This document shows positions 1 to 8,919 of a stretch of 33,358 nucleotides of DNA, piece by piece. Each line of letters begins with the position of its first letter. Within the stretch, counting starts at the first letter, position 1. The notes under the pieces are model-generated. The model did not search any database and was not told where the DNA came from. It saw nothing but the letters and a program-made list of their open reading frames with translations. A program made the translations under genes and the position numbers. This DNA is from Fulvivirga kasyanovii (lineage in GTDB: Bacteria; Bacteroidota; Bacteroidia; Cytophagales; Cyclobacteriaceae), in assembly GCF_009711405.1 (NCBI RefSeq), contig NZ_SMLW01000643.1, forward strand, positions 1 to 33,358, read 5' to 3'.

Positions 1-40
1 GAATGAAGCTGGAGGGATTTCATCTTAAAAGTATGGAAAT

Positions 41-1444
41 ATGGAAAAATATGATATTGTAATTGTTGGTTCGGGTCCGGGCGGCTATGTATGCGCCATA
101 CGTGCCGCCCAGCTGGGATTTAAAGTGGGATTAATTGAAAGATACAATACCCTGGGCGGCACCTGCCTCAATGTAGGCTGCATCCCTTCCAAAGCCTGGC
201 TGGAAGCCTCGGAACATTACTATAAGCTCAAACACCAATTCGAGGATTTTGGCATTGGTGTCAAGGAGGCGAATGTAGATATGGTAAAAATGAACCAAAG
301 GGTTCAGGATGTCGTGGGGGAAATCATCAATGGGGTAGCCTACCTGATGAAGAAGAATAAGATTACCGTTTATGAAGGCCACGGGACCATCAAGGATAAG
401 AACACGATTGAAATTAAGGGCGAAGATAAAACACAAATCATAGAAACGGATAAGATGGTCATCGCTACCGGGTCAAAACCCGCGTCCCTGCCGAACATCG
501 AAATAGATAAAAAGAGGATTATTTCCTCTACGGAAGCCCTTGCTCTTACAGAAATTCCCAAACACTTAATGGTCGTTGGAGGTGGTGTTATTGGGGTCGA
601 GATAGGTTCTGTTTTCGCCAGGTTGGGGTCAAAGGTCTCCATAGTGGAATATCTTGATGGGCTTATCGCCACTATGGACAAATCCCTGGGGGATCAATTA
701 TATAAATCATTGAAAAAACAGGAGATGGAGTTCTACCTGGAGCATAAGGTCACCAATGCTTCTACCAAAAACGGTACGGTAAGCTTGGAAGCACTGAACA
801 GGAAAGACGAAAAGGAAATGCAGTTGGAAGGTGACTATTGCCTTATGGCCATAGGACGAAAACCCTACACCGTCAATCTGGGACTTGAAAATTTGGGAGT
901 GGAAACCAACGAAAAGGGACAAATAAAAATAGATGATAACATGGAAACCAATATCAAAGGAATTTACGCCATTGGCGATGTGGTAAGGGGCGCAATGCTT
1001 GCTCATAAAGCGAGTGAAGAAGGTGTTTTTGTGGCTGAACGCATTGCGGGACAAAAACCGCACATCAATTACCCCTTTATACCGAACATCGTCTATACAC
1101 AGCCCGAAGTAGCCGGTGTGGGACTTACCGAGGAGGAACTTAAAGAAGCAGGAAGAGCGATAAAGACGGGTAGCTTCCCATTTAAGGCCAACGCCCGGGC
1201 AAAGATAAGTATGGATACGGATGGATTTATAAAGGTAATTGCCGATAAGGAAACCGATGAGATATTGGGAGTGCATATGATAGGCCCGCGAATAGCCGAT
1301 AGTTACACCGAAGCGGTGGTGGCAATGGAATTTAGGGCAGCTGCCGAGGATATCGCACGTATGTCTCACGGGCATCCCACGTTTTCAGAAACTTTCAAGG
1401 AAGCCTGCTTAGCCGCTACCGAAGATAGGGCTTTGCATATTTAA
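41..1444 (+). CDS. lpdA: Dihydrolipoamide dehydrogenase (Lpd/E3-like flavoprotein)
   Basis: This 467-residue protein has the full architecture of class I pyridine nucleotide-disulfide oxidoreductases, which reoxidise dihydrolipoyl groups with NAD+. Visible are the N-terminal FAD-binding GSGPGG motif (about residues 10-15), the redox disulfide in GGTCLNVGCIPSK (Cys42 and Cys47), a second GGGVIGVE dinucleotide motif near residue 180, the FAD motif YAIGDV, and the C-terminal catalytic His445/Glu450 in HGHPTFSE, where most family members have HAHPT. The length is normal. The ATG at 41 gives the expected N-terminus. No E1 or E2 dehydrogenase genes are present, and the gene heads a block of metal and ion transporters, so it may be an accessory paralogue rather than the housekeeping E3. 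Mercuric reductase is less likely because the C-terminal vicinal cysteines are absent. Confidence 0.93.
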   Translation: MEKYDIVIVGSGPGGYVCAIRAAQLGFKVGLIERYNTLGGTCLNVGCIPSKAWLEASEHYYKLKHQFEDFGIGVKEANVDMVKMNQRVQDVVGEIINGVAYLMKKNKITVYEGHGTIKDKNTIEIKGEDKTQIIETDKMVIATGSKPASLPNIEIDKKRIISSTEALALTEIPKHLMVVGGGVIGVEIGSVFARLGSKVSIVEYLDGLIATMDKSLGDQLYKSLKKQEMEFYLEHKVTNASTKNGTVSLEALNRKDEKEMQLEGDYCLMAIGRKPYTVNLGLENLGVETNEKGQIKIDDNMETNIKGIYAIGDVVRGAMLAHKASEEGVFVAERIAGQKPHINYPFIPNIVYTQPEVAGVGLTEEELKEAGRAIKTGSFPFKANARAKISMDTDGFIKVIADKETDEILGVHMIGPRIADSYTEAVVAMEFRAAAEDIARMSHGHPTFSETFKEACLAATEDRALHI

Positions 1445-1516
1445 GCTTTATAAGTGATGAAGAAAATCTCAGAAGCTAGCCTAGAAATTCAATGAGTTTG
1501 ACAGAAAGTTATTTCA

Positions 1517-2317
1517 ATGACCAATATAAATAAAAGCACATTCAAAATAACCAAAATGGACTGCCCCTCAGAGGAGCAAATGATCCGCATGAAGCTGGAA
1601 CCTCTCAGCCAGGTAAAGCACCTGGAGTTTGACATTCCGGCACGCAAGCTGGAAGTCTTCCATCAGGATGAAGTACTGCCTATACAAAATGCTATCAGTG
1701 AACTAAACCTCAACGATCAACTCCAAGGTACTTCTGAGGCAGAAATGCCCATTGCCGAAGACGAGACCAAGCACAAGAAAATACTCTGGTGGGTGCTGGG
1801 CATCAATTTTGGATTTTTTGTAGCCGAAATGACCACCGGATGGATATCCAGCTCCATGGGCCTGATAGCCGACTCGTTGGATATGCTGGCTGACTCAATT
1901 GTTTATGCCCTGAGCCTTTTTGCGGTGGGAGCGGCTATTGCCCGCAAGAAAAAGGTAGCTAAGCTCAGTGGTTACTTTCAGATGGGCCTGGCACTGCTTG
2001 GCTTTTCGGAAGTATTACGCAGGTTTTTCACCCAAAGCGAAACTCCTCTATTCCAGTGGATGATCATTGTATCCCTGCTCGCTTTAGCAGGTAACCTTGT
2101 TTCACTTTGGCTGATCAACAAGGCCAAAAGTAAAGAGGCCCACATGCAAGCCAGTGCTATTTTTACTTCCAATGACATCATCGTCAACGGAGGGGTAATA
2201 CTGGCTGGTGTACTGGTTTATTTTCTGGAAAGTAAGTGGCCTGACCTGGCGATTGGCGGCATTGTTTTCGCCTTTGTAATGCGAGGAGCAGTGAGGATTT
2301 TAAAGTTGGCAAAATGA
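1517..2317 (+). CDS. HMA-fused cation diffusion facilitator-like transporter
   Basis: The 266-residue protein has a soluble N-terminal HMA-like domain (about residues 1-70) with a single-Cys DCPSEE metal motif (Cys16), followed by a CDF-type membrane domain (about 88-266) with five or six hydrophobic segments. The TM2-like motif ADSLDMLADS (Asp119, Asp122, Asp126) matches the Zn/Co/Cd site of CDF exporters. The partner motif in TM5, normally HxxxD, reads HMQAS here (His209, Ser213), so one usual ligand is replaced. The CDF C-terminal cytoplasmic domain is missing, and the HMA domain may stand in for it. It probably exports divalent cations across the inner membrane. Its place between lpdA and further antiporter genes fits a metal-resistance operon. 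The substrate cannot be read from the sequence. Confidence 0.82.
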   Translation: MTNINKSTFKITKMDCPSEEQMIRMKLEPLSQVKHLEFDIPARKLEVFHQDEVLPIQNAISELNLNDQLQGTSEAEMPIAEDETKHKKILWWVLGINFGFFVAEMTTGWISSSMGLIADSLDMLADSIVYALSLFAVGAAIARKKKVAKLSGYFQMGLALLGFSEVLRRFFTQSETPLFQWMIIVSLLALAGNLVSLWLINKAKSKEAHMQASAIFTSNDIIVNGGVILAGVLVYFLESKWPDLAIGGIVFAFVMRGAVRILKLAK

Positions 2318-2336
2318 TACCTAAACAACTGAATAT

Positions 2337-3335
2337 ATGAATGCATGGTTATGGGCAGGCGTGTTAGTACTGGCCGCATGGGCGGCTCATTGGGGGGCAG
2401 ATCAACTGCTGACCCCTTTAAAATTGCTACGTAAACAATGGGGGCTTACCGCCTCGGCAGGAGCGGCATTTCTTGCCATTGTCACGGCCAGTCCGGAGGT
2501 GGCCATCAATATTACCAGTGCGGCAAGGGGAGTATCCGATATTGGTTTGGGTAACCTGCTGGGCTCTAATATCATTTCTATTCCCTTGATGATTACCATA
2601 GCCTATTTCGCCTCACGTAAGCAATTCAAAAACAATCCCAAGCATCAAGAACATTTGGATGCCAACATGCTGGCACTCAATAAGCGCTCTGTACCCGTTC
2701 TGTCATTGCCCTATTTAGGGATTATAGCCTTAGTAGCCATTTTGACCATACCCAAAGCATGGCGCGGGTTACAACCGGTGGATGGCTGGATTATGCTGGG
2801 GGCTTATGCCGCTTTTTTGGCGCATGCCATTATCAGGGGAAGAAAAGAAGGAGAAAAAGTAAAGTGGACACAAAAGAAAATATGGCTTTCCATAGCAGGT
2901 GCAATTGCCATAGCAGCCGGGGCTTTTTTCATTGTAAAAGCGACAGAAAACATCGTTTCGGCTTTGGGCATTTCCCAGATTGTGGGAGGGCTGTTCATTA
3001 CAGGTATCATGACCACCGCACCGGAAGTGTTTAAGACCTGGAGTGTGGTCAAAGGTGGAGAGGTAACCGCAGGTACCACAAGTGTTATAGCCGACAATGC
3101 CATCACCATGACGGTTGCATTCTTCCCCCTGGCACTGGTAAGCACCCCGGTACAGGATTTTCAATTGTATTGGGTTAACCTCGCCTTTGTTGGCTTGATG
3201 CCCCTGCTTTACAGCCTCTTTGTTCATCAAAGCAAAGACCTGCATGGTTTCAGCAGATGGCAGGTATTCGTTTTTGATGCTGCTTATGTGGCCTATTTGT
3301 TTGTTATGGCATTTTTTGTCTTAAAACTTTTTTAG
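2337..3335 (+). CDS. CaCA-family sodium/calcium antiporter-like membrane protein
   Basis: The 332-residue, highly hydrophobic protein has about ten predicted membrane segments and the two inverted alpha repeats of the Ca2+/cation antiporter superfamily. The first repeat carries TASPEVAINI followed by GLGNLLGSNI (residues about 57-85). The second carries TTAPEVFKTW followed by GTTSVIADNAI (about 225-256). The paired Pro-Glu motifs supply the acidic ion-binding residues of the family. A short hydrophilic loop separates the two halves. It starts 19 bases after the CDF-like gene, so the two are probably co-transcribed. It likely exchanges Na+ or H+ for Ca2+ or another divalent cation at the inner membrane. 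The motifs diverge from YrbG, so specificity is uncertain. Confidence 0.82.
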   Translation: MNAWLWAGVLVLAAWAAHWGADQLLTPLKLLRKQWGLTASAGAAFLAIVTASPEVAINITSAARGVSDIGLGNLLGSNIISIPLMITIAYFASRKQFKNNPKHQEHLDANMLALNKRSVPVLSLPYLGIIALVAILTIPKAWRGLQPVDGWIMLGAYAAFLAHAIIRGRKEGEKVKWTQKKIWLSIAGAIAIAAGAFFIVKATENIVSALGISQIVGGLFITGIMTTAPEVFKTWSVVKGGEVTAGTTSVIADNAITMTVAFFPLALVSTPVQDFQLYWVNLAFVGLMPLLYSLFVHQSKDLHGFSRWQVFVFDAAYVAYLFVMAFFVLKLF

Positions 3336-3338
3336 CCG

Positions 3339-3512
3339 ATGAAGGAAAAACTATTCAAAGACTACCAAAAACGCCTCAATGCCCTGGAAGAAGGCATCAG
3401 GGATGCAGTCCTGAAGTATGCCGAAGAGCTGTACCTGAATCAAAAATGTTCTAAAGATGAAGCCATTGATCGGGCCATTGCCAAGGTGGAAATGGAAAGA
3501 AGAAAATTGTAA
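3339..3512 (+). CDS. Small charged helical protein, 57 residues
   Basis: A short gene lies 3 bases after the antiporter stop, beginning with ATG and ending with TAA. The product starts MKEKLFKDYQKRL, is rich in Lys, Glu and Arg, has one Cys, and looks wholly alpha-helical with no signal peptide or membrane segment. It fills the space between two well-supported genes in the same direction, which supports it being a real member of the operon. I do not recognise a family. A small cytoplasmic accessory or regulatory protein for the neighbouring transporters is possible, but this is inference only. Confidence 0.6.
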   Translation: MKEKLFKDYQKRLNALEEGIRDAVLKYAEELYLNQKCSKDEAIDRAIAKVEMERRKL

Positions 3513-3530
3513 CTAATAATATAAACCAAC

Positions 3531-3887
3531 ATGCTAACAGTATTAGACTTTACCAAAAACAATGTAATTGCTACGAAAGCCCAGGAAAACCTGACTGAAG
3601 CTGACATTCAAAAAATTCACCCGCTGATTCATAACATCGTGAACCGTGGACAGAAAGTACGGTGGTACTTTGAGATGGAAAATTTTTCCGGATGGAAATT
3701 CAATGCCTTCTGGAAAGATTTAAAAATGGATATGTCTCACGCTGACGATTATGAAAAGATTGCTATGGTGGGCGACAAAAAATGGCAGGATTGGATCACT
3801 CAGTTCATGAAGCCATTCACCAATGCTGAAATCCGATACTTTGATAGTGAACAAAAAGAAGAAGCAAAGGAATGGATCAATCAGTAG
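3531..3887 (+). CDS. SpoIIAA-like (STAS/CRAL-TRIO-like) protein
   Basis: The 118-residue cytoplasmic protein resembles the SpoIIAA-like family (formerly DUF3478), single-domain proteins with a STAS/Sec14-like alpha-beta fold. Features that fit are a short beta strand and helix at the N-terminus, the central segment KVRWYFEMENFSGWK (about residues 43-57), a WKDL helix, and a C-terminal helix after the MKPF segment. In this family the segment corresponding to the STAS phosphorylation loop usually carries no conserved phosphorylation serine, and the molecular role is unknown. The gene overlaps nhaA by 16 bases in another frame, so translation of the two is probably coupled. It often occurs with ion transporters, which fits a regulatory role, but no partner can be shown here. 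Confidence 0.75.
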   Translation: MLTVLDFTKNNVIATKAQENLTEADIQKIHPLIHNIVNRGQKVRWYFEMENFSGWKFNAFWKDLKMDMSHADDYEKIAMVGDKKWQDWITQFMKPFTNAEIRYFDSEQKEEAKEWINQ

Positions 3888-5212
3888 ATAGGAATAATAC
3901 CGGGTTAGCATACATCAGAGAGACTGCCCGCAAGTTTCTGGATAGGGAAACCTCAGGTGGTTTGCTTTTAATTGCAGCTACTATTTTCGCTTTGGTTTTG
4001 GGCAATTCCCAATGGGCCGATGCATATCACCACTACCTCACTGACGAATTTATTTTTGAGTTTTCAGAGCATTTCAGTTTTGGACTGACCATAGAAGAAT
4101 GGATCAATGACGGGCTGATGGCCATATTCTTTTTAGTAGCCGGTATGGAGCTGAAGCGGGAAATTATGGTGGGTGAATTGTCTTCCTTCAAAAAAGCTTC
4201 AATGCCACTTTTGGCTGCCTTAGGTGGTATGACCATACCGGCTTTGATTTTTGTCAGTCTCAATACTGGAACAGAGAATATTAGCGGTTGGGGAATACCT
4301 ATGGCTACCGATATTGCCTATTCCTTGGGTATCATCGGTTTATTGGGCAAAAGAGTGCCGTCACAGCTTAAAATCTTTCTGGTTGCTCTCGCTATAGCTG
4401 ATGACTTGGGAGCCATATTGGTCATAGCCCTGTTTTACAGCAATGAGCTGAGTTGGTTATTCCTTGGTACTGGGGTCGGCATATTTATATTATTAATGCT
4501 GTGCAATCGGTTTGGTGTAAAAAGCTTAATCTGGTATATTTTAGGAGGCTTGGCCTTGTGGTACTGCTTTCTCAATTCCGGGGTGCATCCTACAATAGCA
4601 GGGGTACTCTTCGCCATCACCATTCCAGTAAAACCCAAACTGGACAGCAAAATCCTGAAAGAGCGTACCGCTAAGAATGTGGCCGCACTTGAAGAAACGG
4701 ACATTGAGAACCGCGACCCCATGCAGGATATTCGTCAAAGAAAAATACTAAAGGACATAAAAACAGATACTGAAAACTCAAGGCCTCCTTTGCTTAAGCT
4801 GGAGAATGCATTGATCAATTTTAACGCCTTTTTTATCATTCCTGTATTTGCCATTGCCAATGCCGGGGTGAAGTTGGATGTTGGGCTTTTAGAAGTGGCT
4901 TCCAGTTCTTTAGGCTTGGGTATTGTTTTAGGTTTAGCAATAGGAAAGGTCATGGGAATCAGTCTTTTTGCTTTTATTGGTGAAAAGTTCGGCCTCTCAG
5001 AACTTCATGCCACTCTGCGCTGGAAGCATATTATCGGCATGGGCATGATAGCTGGTATAGGTTTTACCATGTCACTTTTTATTACGAATCTGGCGTTTAC
5101 AGACCCTGCGTTGGTGAAGGTCTCCAAGATCAGTATTTTAATTGCCTCATTGATTGCGGCTGTGGGAGGAGTGACCACCTTATTATTTACAAAACCCAAA
5201 ACTGAAAATTAA
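3872..5212 (+). CDS. nhaA: Na+/H+ antiporter NhaA
   Basis: The 446-residue integral membrane protein matches NhaA, which exports Na+ or Li+ in exchange for H+ at the inner membrane. Diagnostic motifs are WINDGLMAIFF (about residues 77-87), ATDIAYSLG (Asp147) and the ion-binding pair in AIADDLGAI (Asp177/Asp178). The late helix segment GIGFTMSLFI is also present. At 446 residues it is longer than E. coli NhaA (388), mainly because of a charged loop of roughly 50 residues before the LENALINFNAFF helix. That loop is usual in Bacteroidota homologues. The ATG at 3872 overlaps the preceding gene. The stop overlaps the next start by one base (TAATG), which indicates one operon. Confidence 0.95.
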   Translation: MDQSVDRNNTGLAYIRETARKFLDRETSGGLLLIAATIFALVLGNSQWADAYHHYLTDEFIFEFSEHFSFGLTIEEWINDGLMAIFFLVAGMELKREIMVGELSSFKKASMPLLAALGGMTIPALIFVSLNTGTENISGWGIPMATDIAYSLGIIGLLGKRVPSQLKIFLVALAIADDLGAILVIALFYSNELSWLFLGTGVGIFILLMLCNRFGVKSLIWYILGGLALWYCFLNSGVHPTIAGVLFAITIPVKPKLDSKILKERTAKNVAALEETDIENRDPMQDIRQRKILKDIKTDTENSRPPLLKLENALINFNAFFIIPVFAIANAGVKLDVGLLEVASSSLGLGIVLGLAIGKVMGISLFAFIGEKFGLSELHATLRWKHIIGMGMIAGIGFTMSLFITNLAFTDPALVKVSKISILIASLIAAVGGVTTLLFTKPKTEN

Positions 5213-5772
5213 TGATACATTTAAGAATATTTCTGCCTGTATTTTTCCTGCTTTACTTTTTGCTCACATTTTTGATGTACGCGCCAAAACGAAAAGATAA
5301 ACCACCAAAGCTTAAAACAGTTACTTTATTAAATAACCTGATATGGCTTTTGGTGATTGCTCTTACTACAATTTTCTCGCTGTTTCCTGAGATTTACCAT
5401 CAATATGTTGTGCCTTTTGAAGCCTTAAAAACCCATACGCTAAGTTGGGTAGCTATTGGAATTATGACCGTTGCTTTCATGATTGTATTTTCTGCCAAAA
5501 ACTATCAGCGACTGTCCAGAGGCAGTGAACGAAGAGGTTGGCTATTGCTTACAAAAGGCATCTATTCTAAAACAAGAAACCCGCTGCATCTGGGGCAATT
5601 AATCACGCTGATAGGCTTTTTTCTCTGTATTCCCAGCATCTATTCAGGTATTATATTATTACTTGGAGCCTTTATCGTATTTGTGAGAGTCGGACTAGAA
5701 GAAAAGGTACTAGAAAGTGTTTTTGGAGAGGATTATCTGGCATACGAGAGGAAAGTGGGAAGGTGGGTTTAA
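5212..5772 (+). CDS. Isoprenylcysteine carboxyl methyltransferase (ICMT/PEMT)-like membrane protein
   Basis: The 186-residue protein has about four or five membrane segments and the C-terminal signature of the ICMT/phospholipid methyltransferase superfamily: the segment TRNPLHLGQL (about residues 121-130), then a hydrophobic hairpin, then EEKVLESVFGEDYLAYERKV (about 162-181). This signature binds S-adenosylmethionine and the acceptor substrate in characterised relatives. Bacterial members of this size often sit beside metal or ion transport genes, with unknown substrates, probably lipids or small membrane molecules. Its start overlaps the nhaA stop by one base. It is the last gene of the rightward operon and is followed by a strong inverted repeat. 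Confidence 0.8.
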   Translation: MIHLRIFLPVFFLLYFLLTFLMYAPKRKDKPPKLKTVTLLNNLIWLLVIALTTIFSLFPEIYHQYVVPFEALKTHTLSWVAIGIMTVAFMIVFSAKNYQRLSRGSERRGWLLLTKGIYSKTRNPLHLGQLITLIGFFLCIPSIYSGIILLLGAFIVFVRVGLEEKVLESVFGEDYLAYERKVGRWV

Positions 5773-5775
5773 AGA

Positions 5776-5814
5776 ACCAGTCAAGCCTGATATGTAATAT
5801 CGAGCTTGACTGGT
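5776..5814. terminator. Bidirectional hairpin between convergent operons
   Basis: An 11-bp perfect inverted repeat (ACCAGTCAAGC at 5776-5786 and its complement at 5804-5814) with a 17-base loop fills the 51-base gap between the rightward methyltransferase-like gene and the leftward efflux operon. There is no long T-tract. Its position at convergent gene ends fits a shared terminator or transcript-end stabiliser. Confidence 0.7.
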
Positions 5815-5823
5815 CTAAATGAA

Positions 5824-8800
5824 TTATGTCTTCTTTTTGACCACCAACTGATACACACACGGTATCACCACCAAATTCAAAATGGTAGCGGATAACAAAC
5901 CGCCCAGGATTACTACAGCCATAGGGCTTTGAATCTCACTGCCAGGCTCACCACCTTTGAGTGCCAGGGGGATTAAAGCTAAACCGGTAGTGAAAGCCGT
6001 CATTAGAATGGGGTTGAGCCGATCTAAAGCACCTTCCTTTATTAAGGTCAGTCCCTTTTTGCCTTCTCTTCGCAAATCTTCATACCGGGAAACAAGTAAA
6101 ATACCATTTCGGGTTGCTATCCCAAACAAACTGATAAAACCAATGGTAGCTGCAATACTGATGATCCCCGAAGTGAAGTACACAATCAGAATGCCACCGA
6201 TTAACGCCAGAGGCAGATTGATCAAGACCACAAAAGCCAGCTTCATGTTCTTAAACTCAAAGTAGAGTAGCAAGAAAATAATCAAAATAGCCAATACCGC
6301 AGTAATCAAAAGCAATTGAGAAGCTTTTGCCTCGCTTTCAAATTGTCCTCCATATTCTACACGATAGCCTTCTGGAATTTCAATATTGGTGTCTATGGTC
6401 TCCTGAATCTCGTTGACGGCACTTCTCAAGTCACGTCCCTGTACATTGGCAGCCACAACAATCTTGCGCTGCACATCTTCCCGGCTAATCGTATTCGGAC
6501 TGCTCACAGAAGAAATGGTGGCCAGTTGGTCAATGGTAGTTTGACCTCCATTTGGCAGGCTCACCAATGCCGTTTTGATACGTTCAATTTTGTTCCTAAA
6601 ATCATCCTGATAACGCACCACCAGGTCAAAGTATTTTTGTCCTTCGTAGATCTCACCTGCTTCTTCCCCGGCAAAGGCAATGTCCACTTGCTCCATGAGG
6701 TCGCCAACCGTCATACCAAAGGCGGATAGCATCTGGCGTTTTGGCTTGATGCGAAGCTGTGGCACTTCAATCTGCTGAGCAACGGCTACATCAGCCAGTC
6801 CCTCAATAGGTTTAATACCCTCCTCAATACTTTTGCCCACCTCATAAAGACGTTGCAGGTCAGGCCCGAATATTTTGATCGCAATATTGGCGCGGGTTCC
6901 TGAGAGCATGTGATCAATCCGGTGAGCAATGGGTTGCCCCAGTGTAATATTTACACCCGGAACAATACTGAGTTTTTTTCTTACCTCTTCAAAAAACGCT
7001 TCTTTGCTTTTGTCACCGAGCGTAAAGGGAACATCAACCTCAGCAGCATTAACACCCTGTGCATGTTCATCCAGTTCGGCCCGTCCCGTCCTGCGGGTAA
7101 CCACATCTACCTCTGGCATTTCCAACAACTGTTGCTCTACCAGCTTGCCTACTTTATTGCTTTCTTCCAACGACATACCTGGTGGGCCAACAGCACTAAT
7201 AACCAGTGATCCTTCGTTAAATTCTGGTAAAAAGCTCCTACCTAACTGGGTAAACAGGCCTATACTTAGCAAAAAGGCAATGACTGTAACTGCTATAATG
7301 GTTTTCGGAAACTTCATGGCACCACCTAATACCATTGAGTATTGCTTTTGAAGCCATCTCTCTACCTTCGTTCCTTCAGCACTTTTGCTCAATACTTTTT
7401 CGCTTTTCAATAGGTATGAGCAAAGGACGGGTGTCACCGTAACAGCCACCACCAAAGAGGTAAGCACAGAGGTTACAAAAGCAATACCCAGAGGTTGCAA
7501 CAGACGACCTTCCATACCACTTAGGAAGAACAGCGGCACAAATGACACAATGATGATCAGCGTTGCGATTATTATAGAACTCCTGATTTCTATAGAAGCA
7601 TCCTTCACTACTGCTAACACAGGGAGTCGCTCGCTTTTGGGCTTTCGGACATTTTCCCGCAGACGTTTATAAACATTTTCAACATCTATAATTGCGTCAT
7701 CTACCAAGGCACCAATGGCAATGGCCATTCCTCCTAAACTCATCGTATTAATAGTATAGCCCAAGAGCTTCAATACAATGATGGATACCAGTAATGATAT
7801 TGGAATAGCCAACAAAGAAATAAACGTGGTTCGCCAATTCATCAGGAAAATAAACAGGACAATTCCCACAAAGACGGCACCTTCCAGCAGGGTTTGGTTC
7901 AGGTTACTGATAGAGGCTTCTATGAAATCGGACTGCCTGAAAATATGACTCTTAATCTCAACACCTTCTGGCAATGTTTGTCCTAGTTCAGCAATGGCTT
8001 CATCTAAACGGCCGGTCAAATCCAGTGTATTGACATCTGGTTGTTTGGAGATGGTAAGAATGACCGCAGGCGATGCATTCAGTGAGCCGTCACCAATCTT
8101 ATCTGCCGCACCAATCTGTACAGTGGCCACATCTTTAATTTTGATGCTTTGCCCATTAACTTGTTTTACCACTGCTTCTTGCAATTCTTCCACTGCATAA
8201 GCCCGGCCACTGCCTTTGATGATATATTGGTTGCCATGTTGATTGAAAAAGCCTCCTGGGGCATTTACATTGGCTTCTTTTACTTTTTCCACCAATTCAC
8301 TGAGGCTTATGTTATAGTGCTTGAGCTTGTCAGGATGGGCAAATACCTGATATTGCTTATAATCTCCACCAATAACTATTACATTGGCAATTCCTCCAAT
8401 AGCTTTCAACCGGGGCCTGATGGTCCAGTCAGAAAGTGTTCGCAATTCCATGGCCGACAAGCTGTCTGATGTAACGCCTAATAGCATAATCTCTCCCATG
8501 ATGGAAGAAATAGGAGCCATCGTGGGAGCCCCGATACCACCCGGTAGGTTTTCACGCACCATGGGTATCCGTTCACTTACAATTTGCCGGGCACGGTAAA
8601 TATCCGTTCCCCAATCAAACTCTACCCAAACAATGGAAATACCTGCAGCTGACGAGGAACGGATTCTTCTCACATTGGGAGAGCCGTTTAGGGCTGTTTC
8701 TAACTGGTAAGTTACCAGCTTTTCTACTTCTTCTGACTCCAAACCATGTGCTTCCGTGAGGATAGTTACAGTTGGTGCCGTTAGGTCAGGAAAGACATCC

Positions 8801-8907
8801 ACGTTCATCGTCCGTGCCATGTAAAGGCCTGCCACACTCAACACTACTGCACCTAATAAAACAAGGAGCCTGTTTTGAAGTGATATTGATAATATTTTAT
8901 TTAACAT
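5824..8907 (-). CDS. cusA: HME-family RND efflux pump (CusA/CzcA-like)
   Basis: The 1027-residue inner-membrane protein is a heavy-metal RND transporter, the proton-driven pump of a three-part complex moving metal from periplasm or cytoplasm to outside. It has the two-fold RND layout: TM1 near residues 12-31, a large periplasmic domain, membrane bundles near 335-480 and 860-1020, and a second periplasmic domain. The N-terminal segment DVFPDLTAPTV is typical. In TM4 (about residues 397-412) the charged motif ALVDDAIIDVENVYKRL supplies the acidic proton-relay residues. The extra Asp residues differ from the classical copper subtype (VDAAIVMIEN), so Cu/Ag versus Co/Zn/Cd cannot be decided. It lies 12 bases downstream of the adaptor gene and is last in its operon. 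Confidence 0.93.
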   Translation of the reverse strand: MLNKILSISLQNRLLVLLGAVVLSVAGLYMARTMNVDVFPDLTAPTVTILTEAHGLESEEVEKLVTYQLETALNGSPNVRRIRSSSAAGISIVWVEFDWGTDIYRARQIVSERIPMVRENLPGGIGAPTMAPISSIMGEIMLLGVTSDSLSAMELRTLSDWTIRPRLKAIGGIANVIVIGGDYKQYQVFAHPDKLKHYNISLSELVEKVKEANVNAPGGFFNQHGNQYIIKGSGRAYAVEELQEAVVKQVNGQSIKIKDVATVQIGAADKIGDGSLNASPAVILTISKQPDVNTLDLTGRLDEAIAELGQTLPEGVEIKSHIFRQSDFIEASISNLNQTLLEGAVFVGIVLFIFLMNWRTTFISLLAIPISLLVSIIVLKLLGYTINTMSLGGMAIAIGALVDDAIIDVENVYKRLRENVRKPKSERLPVLAVVKDASIEIRSSIIIATLIIIVSFVPLFFLSGMEGRLLQPLGIAFVTSVLTSLVVAVTVTPVLCSYLLKSEKVLSKSAEGTKVERWLQKQYSMVLGGAMKFPKTIIAVTVIAFLLSIGLFTQLGRSFLPEFNEGSLVISAVGPPGMSLEESNKVGKLVEQQLLEMPEVDVVTRRTGRAELDEHAQGVNAAEVDVPFTLGDKSKEAFFEEVRKKLSIVPGVNITLGQPIAHRIDHMLSGTRANIAIKIFGPDLQRLYEVGKSIEEGIKPIEGLADVAVAQQIEVPQLRIKPKRQMLSAFGMTVGDLMEQVDIAFAGEEAGEIYEGQKYFDLVVRYQDDFRNKIERIKTALVSLPNGGQTTIDQLATISSVSSPNTISREDVQRKIVVAANVQGRDLRSAVNEIQETIDTNIEIPEGYRVEYGGQFESEAKASQLLLITAVLAILIIFLLLYFEFKNMKLAFVVLINLPLALIGGILIVYFTSGIISIAATIGFISLFGIATRNGILLVSRYEDLRREGKKGLTLIKEGALDRLNPILMTAFTTGLALIPLALKGGEPGSEIQSPMAVVILGGLLSATILNLVVIPCVYQLVVKKKT

Positions 8908-8919
8908 ATCATTTCCTTT

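Noticed and set aside
1-40. Short open stretch before lpdA that might be the end of an upstream gene
   Set aside because: Two frames close within the first 62 bases and neither shows a recognisable C-terminus; too short to support a feature.
707-1375. 222-codon open frame on the reverse strand inside lpdA
   Set aside because: Fully contained in a gene with all catalytic motifs; its Cys/His-rich translation has no family likeness.
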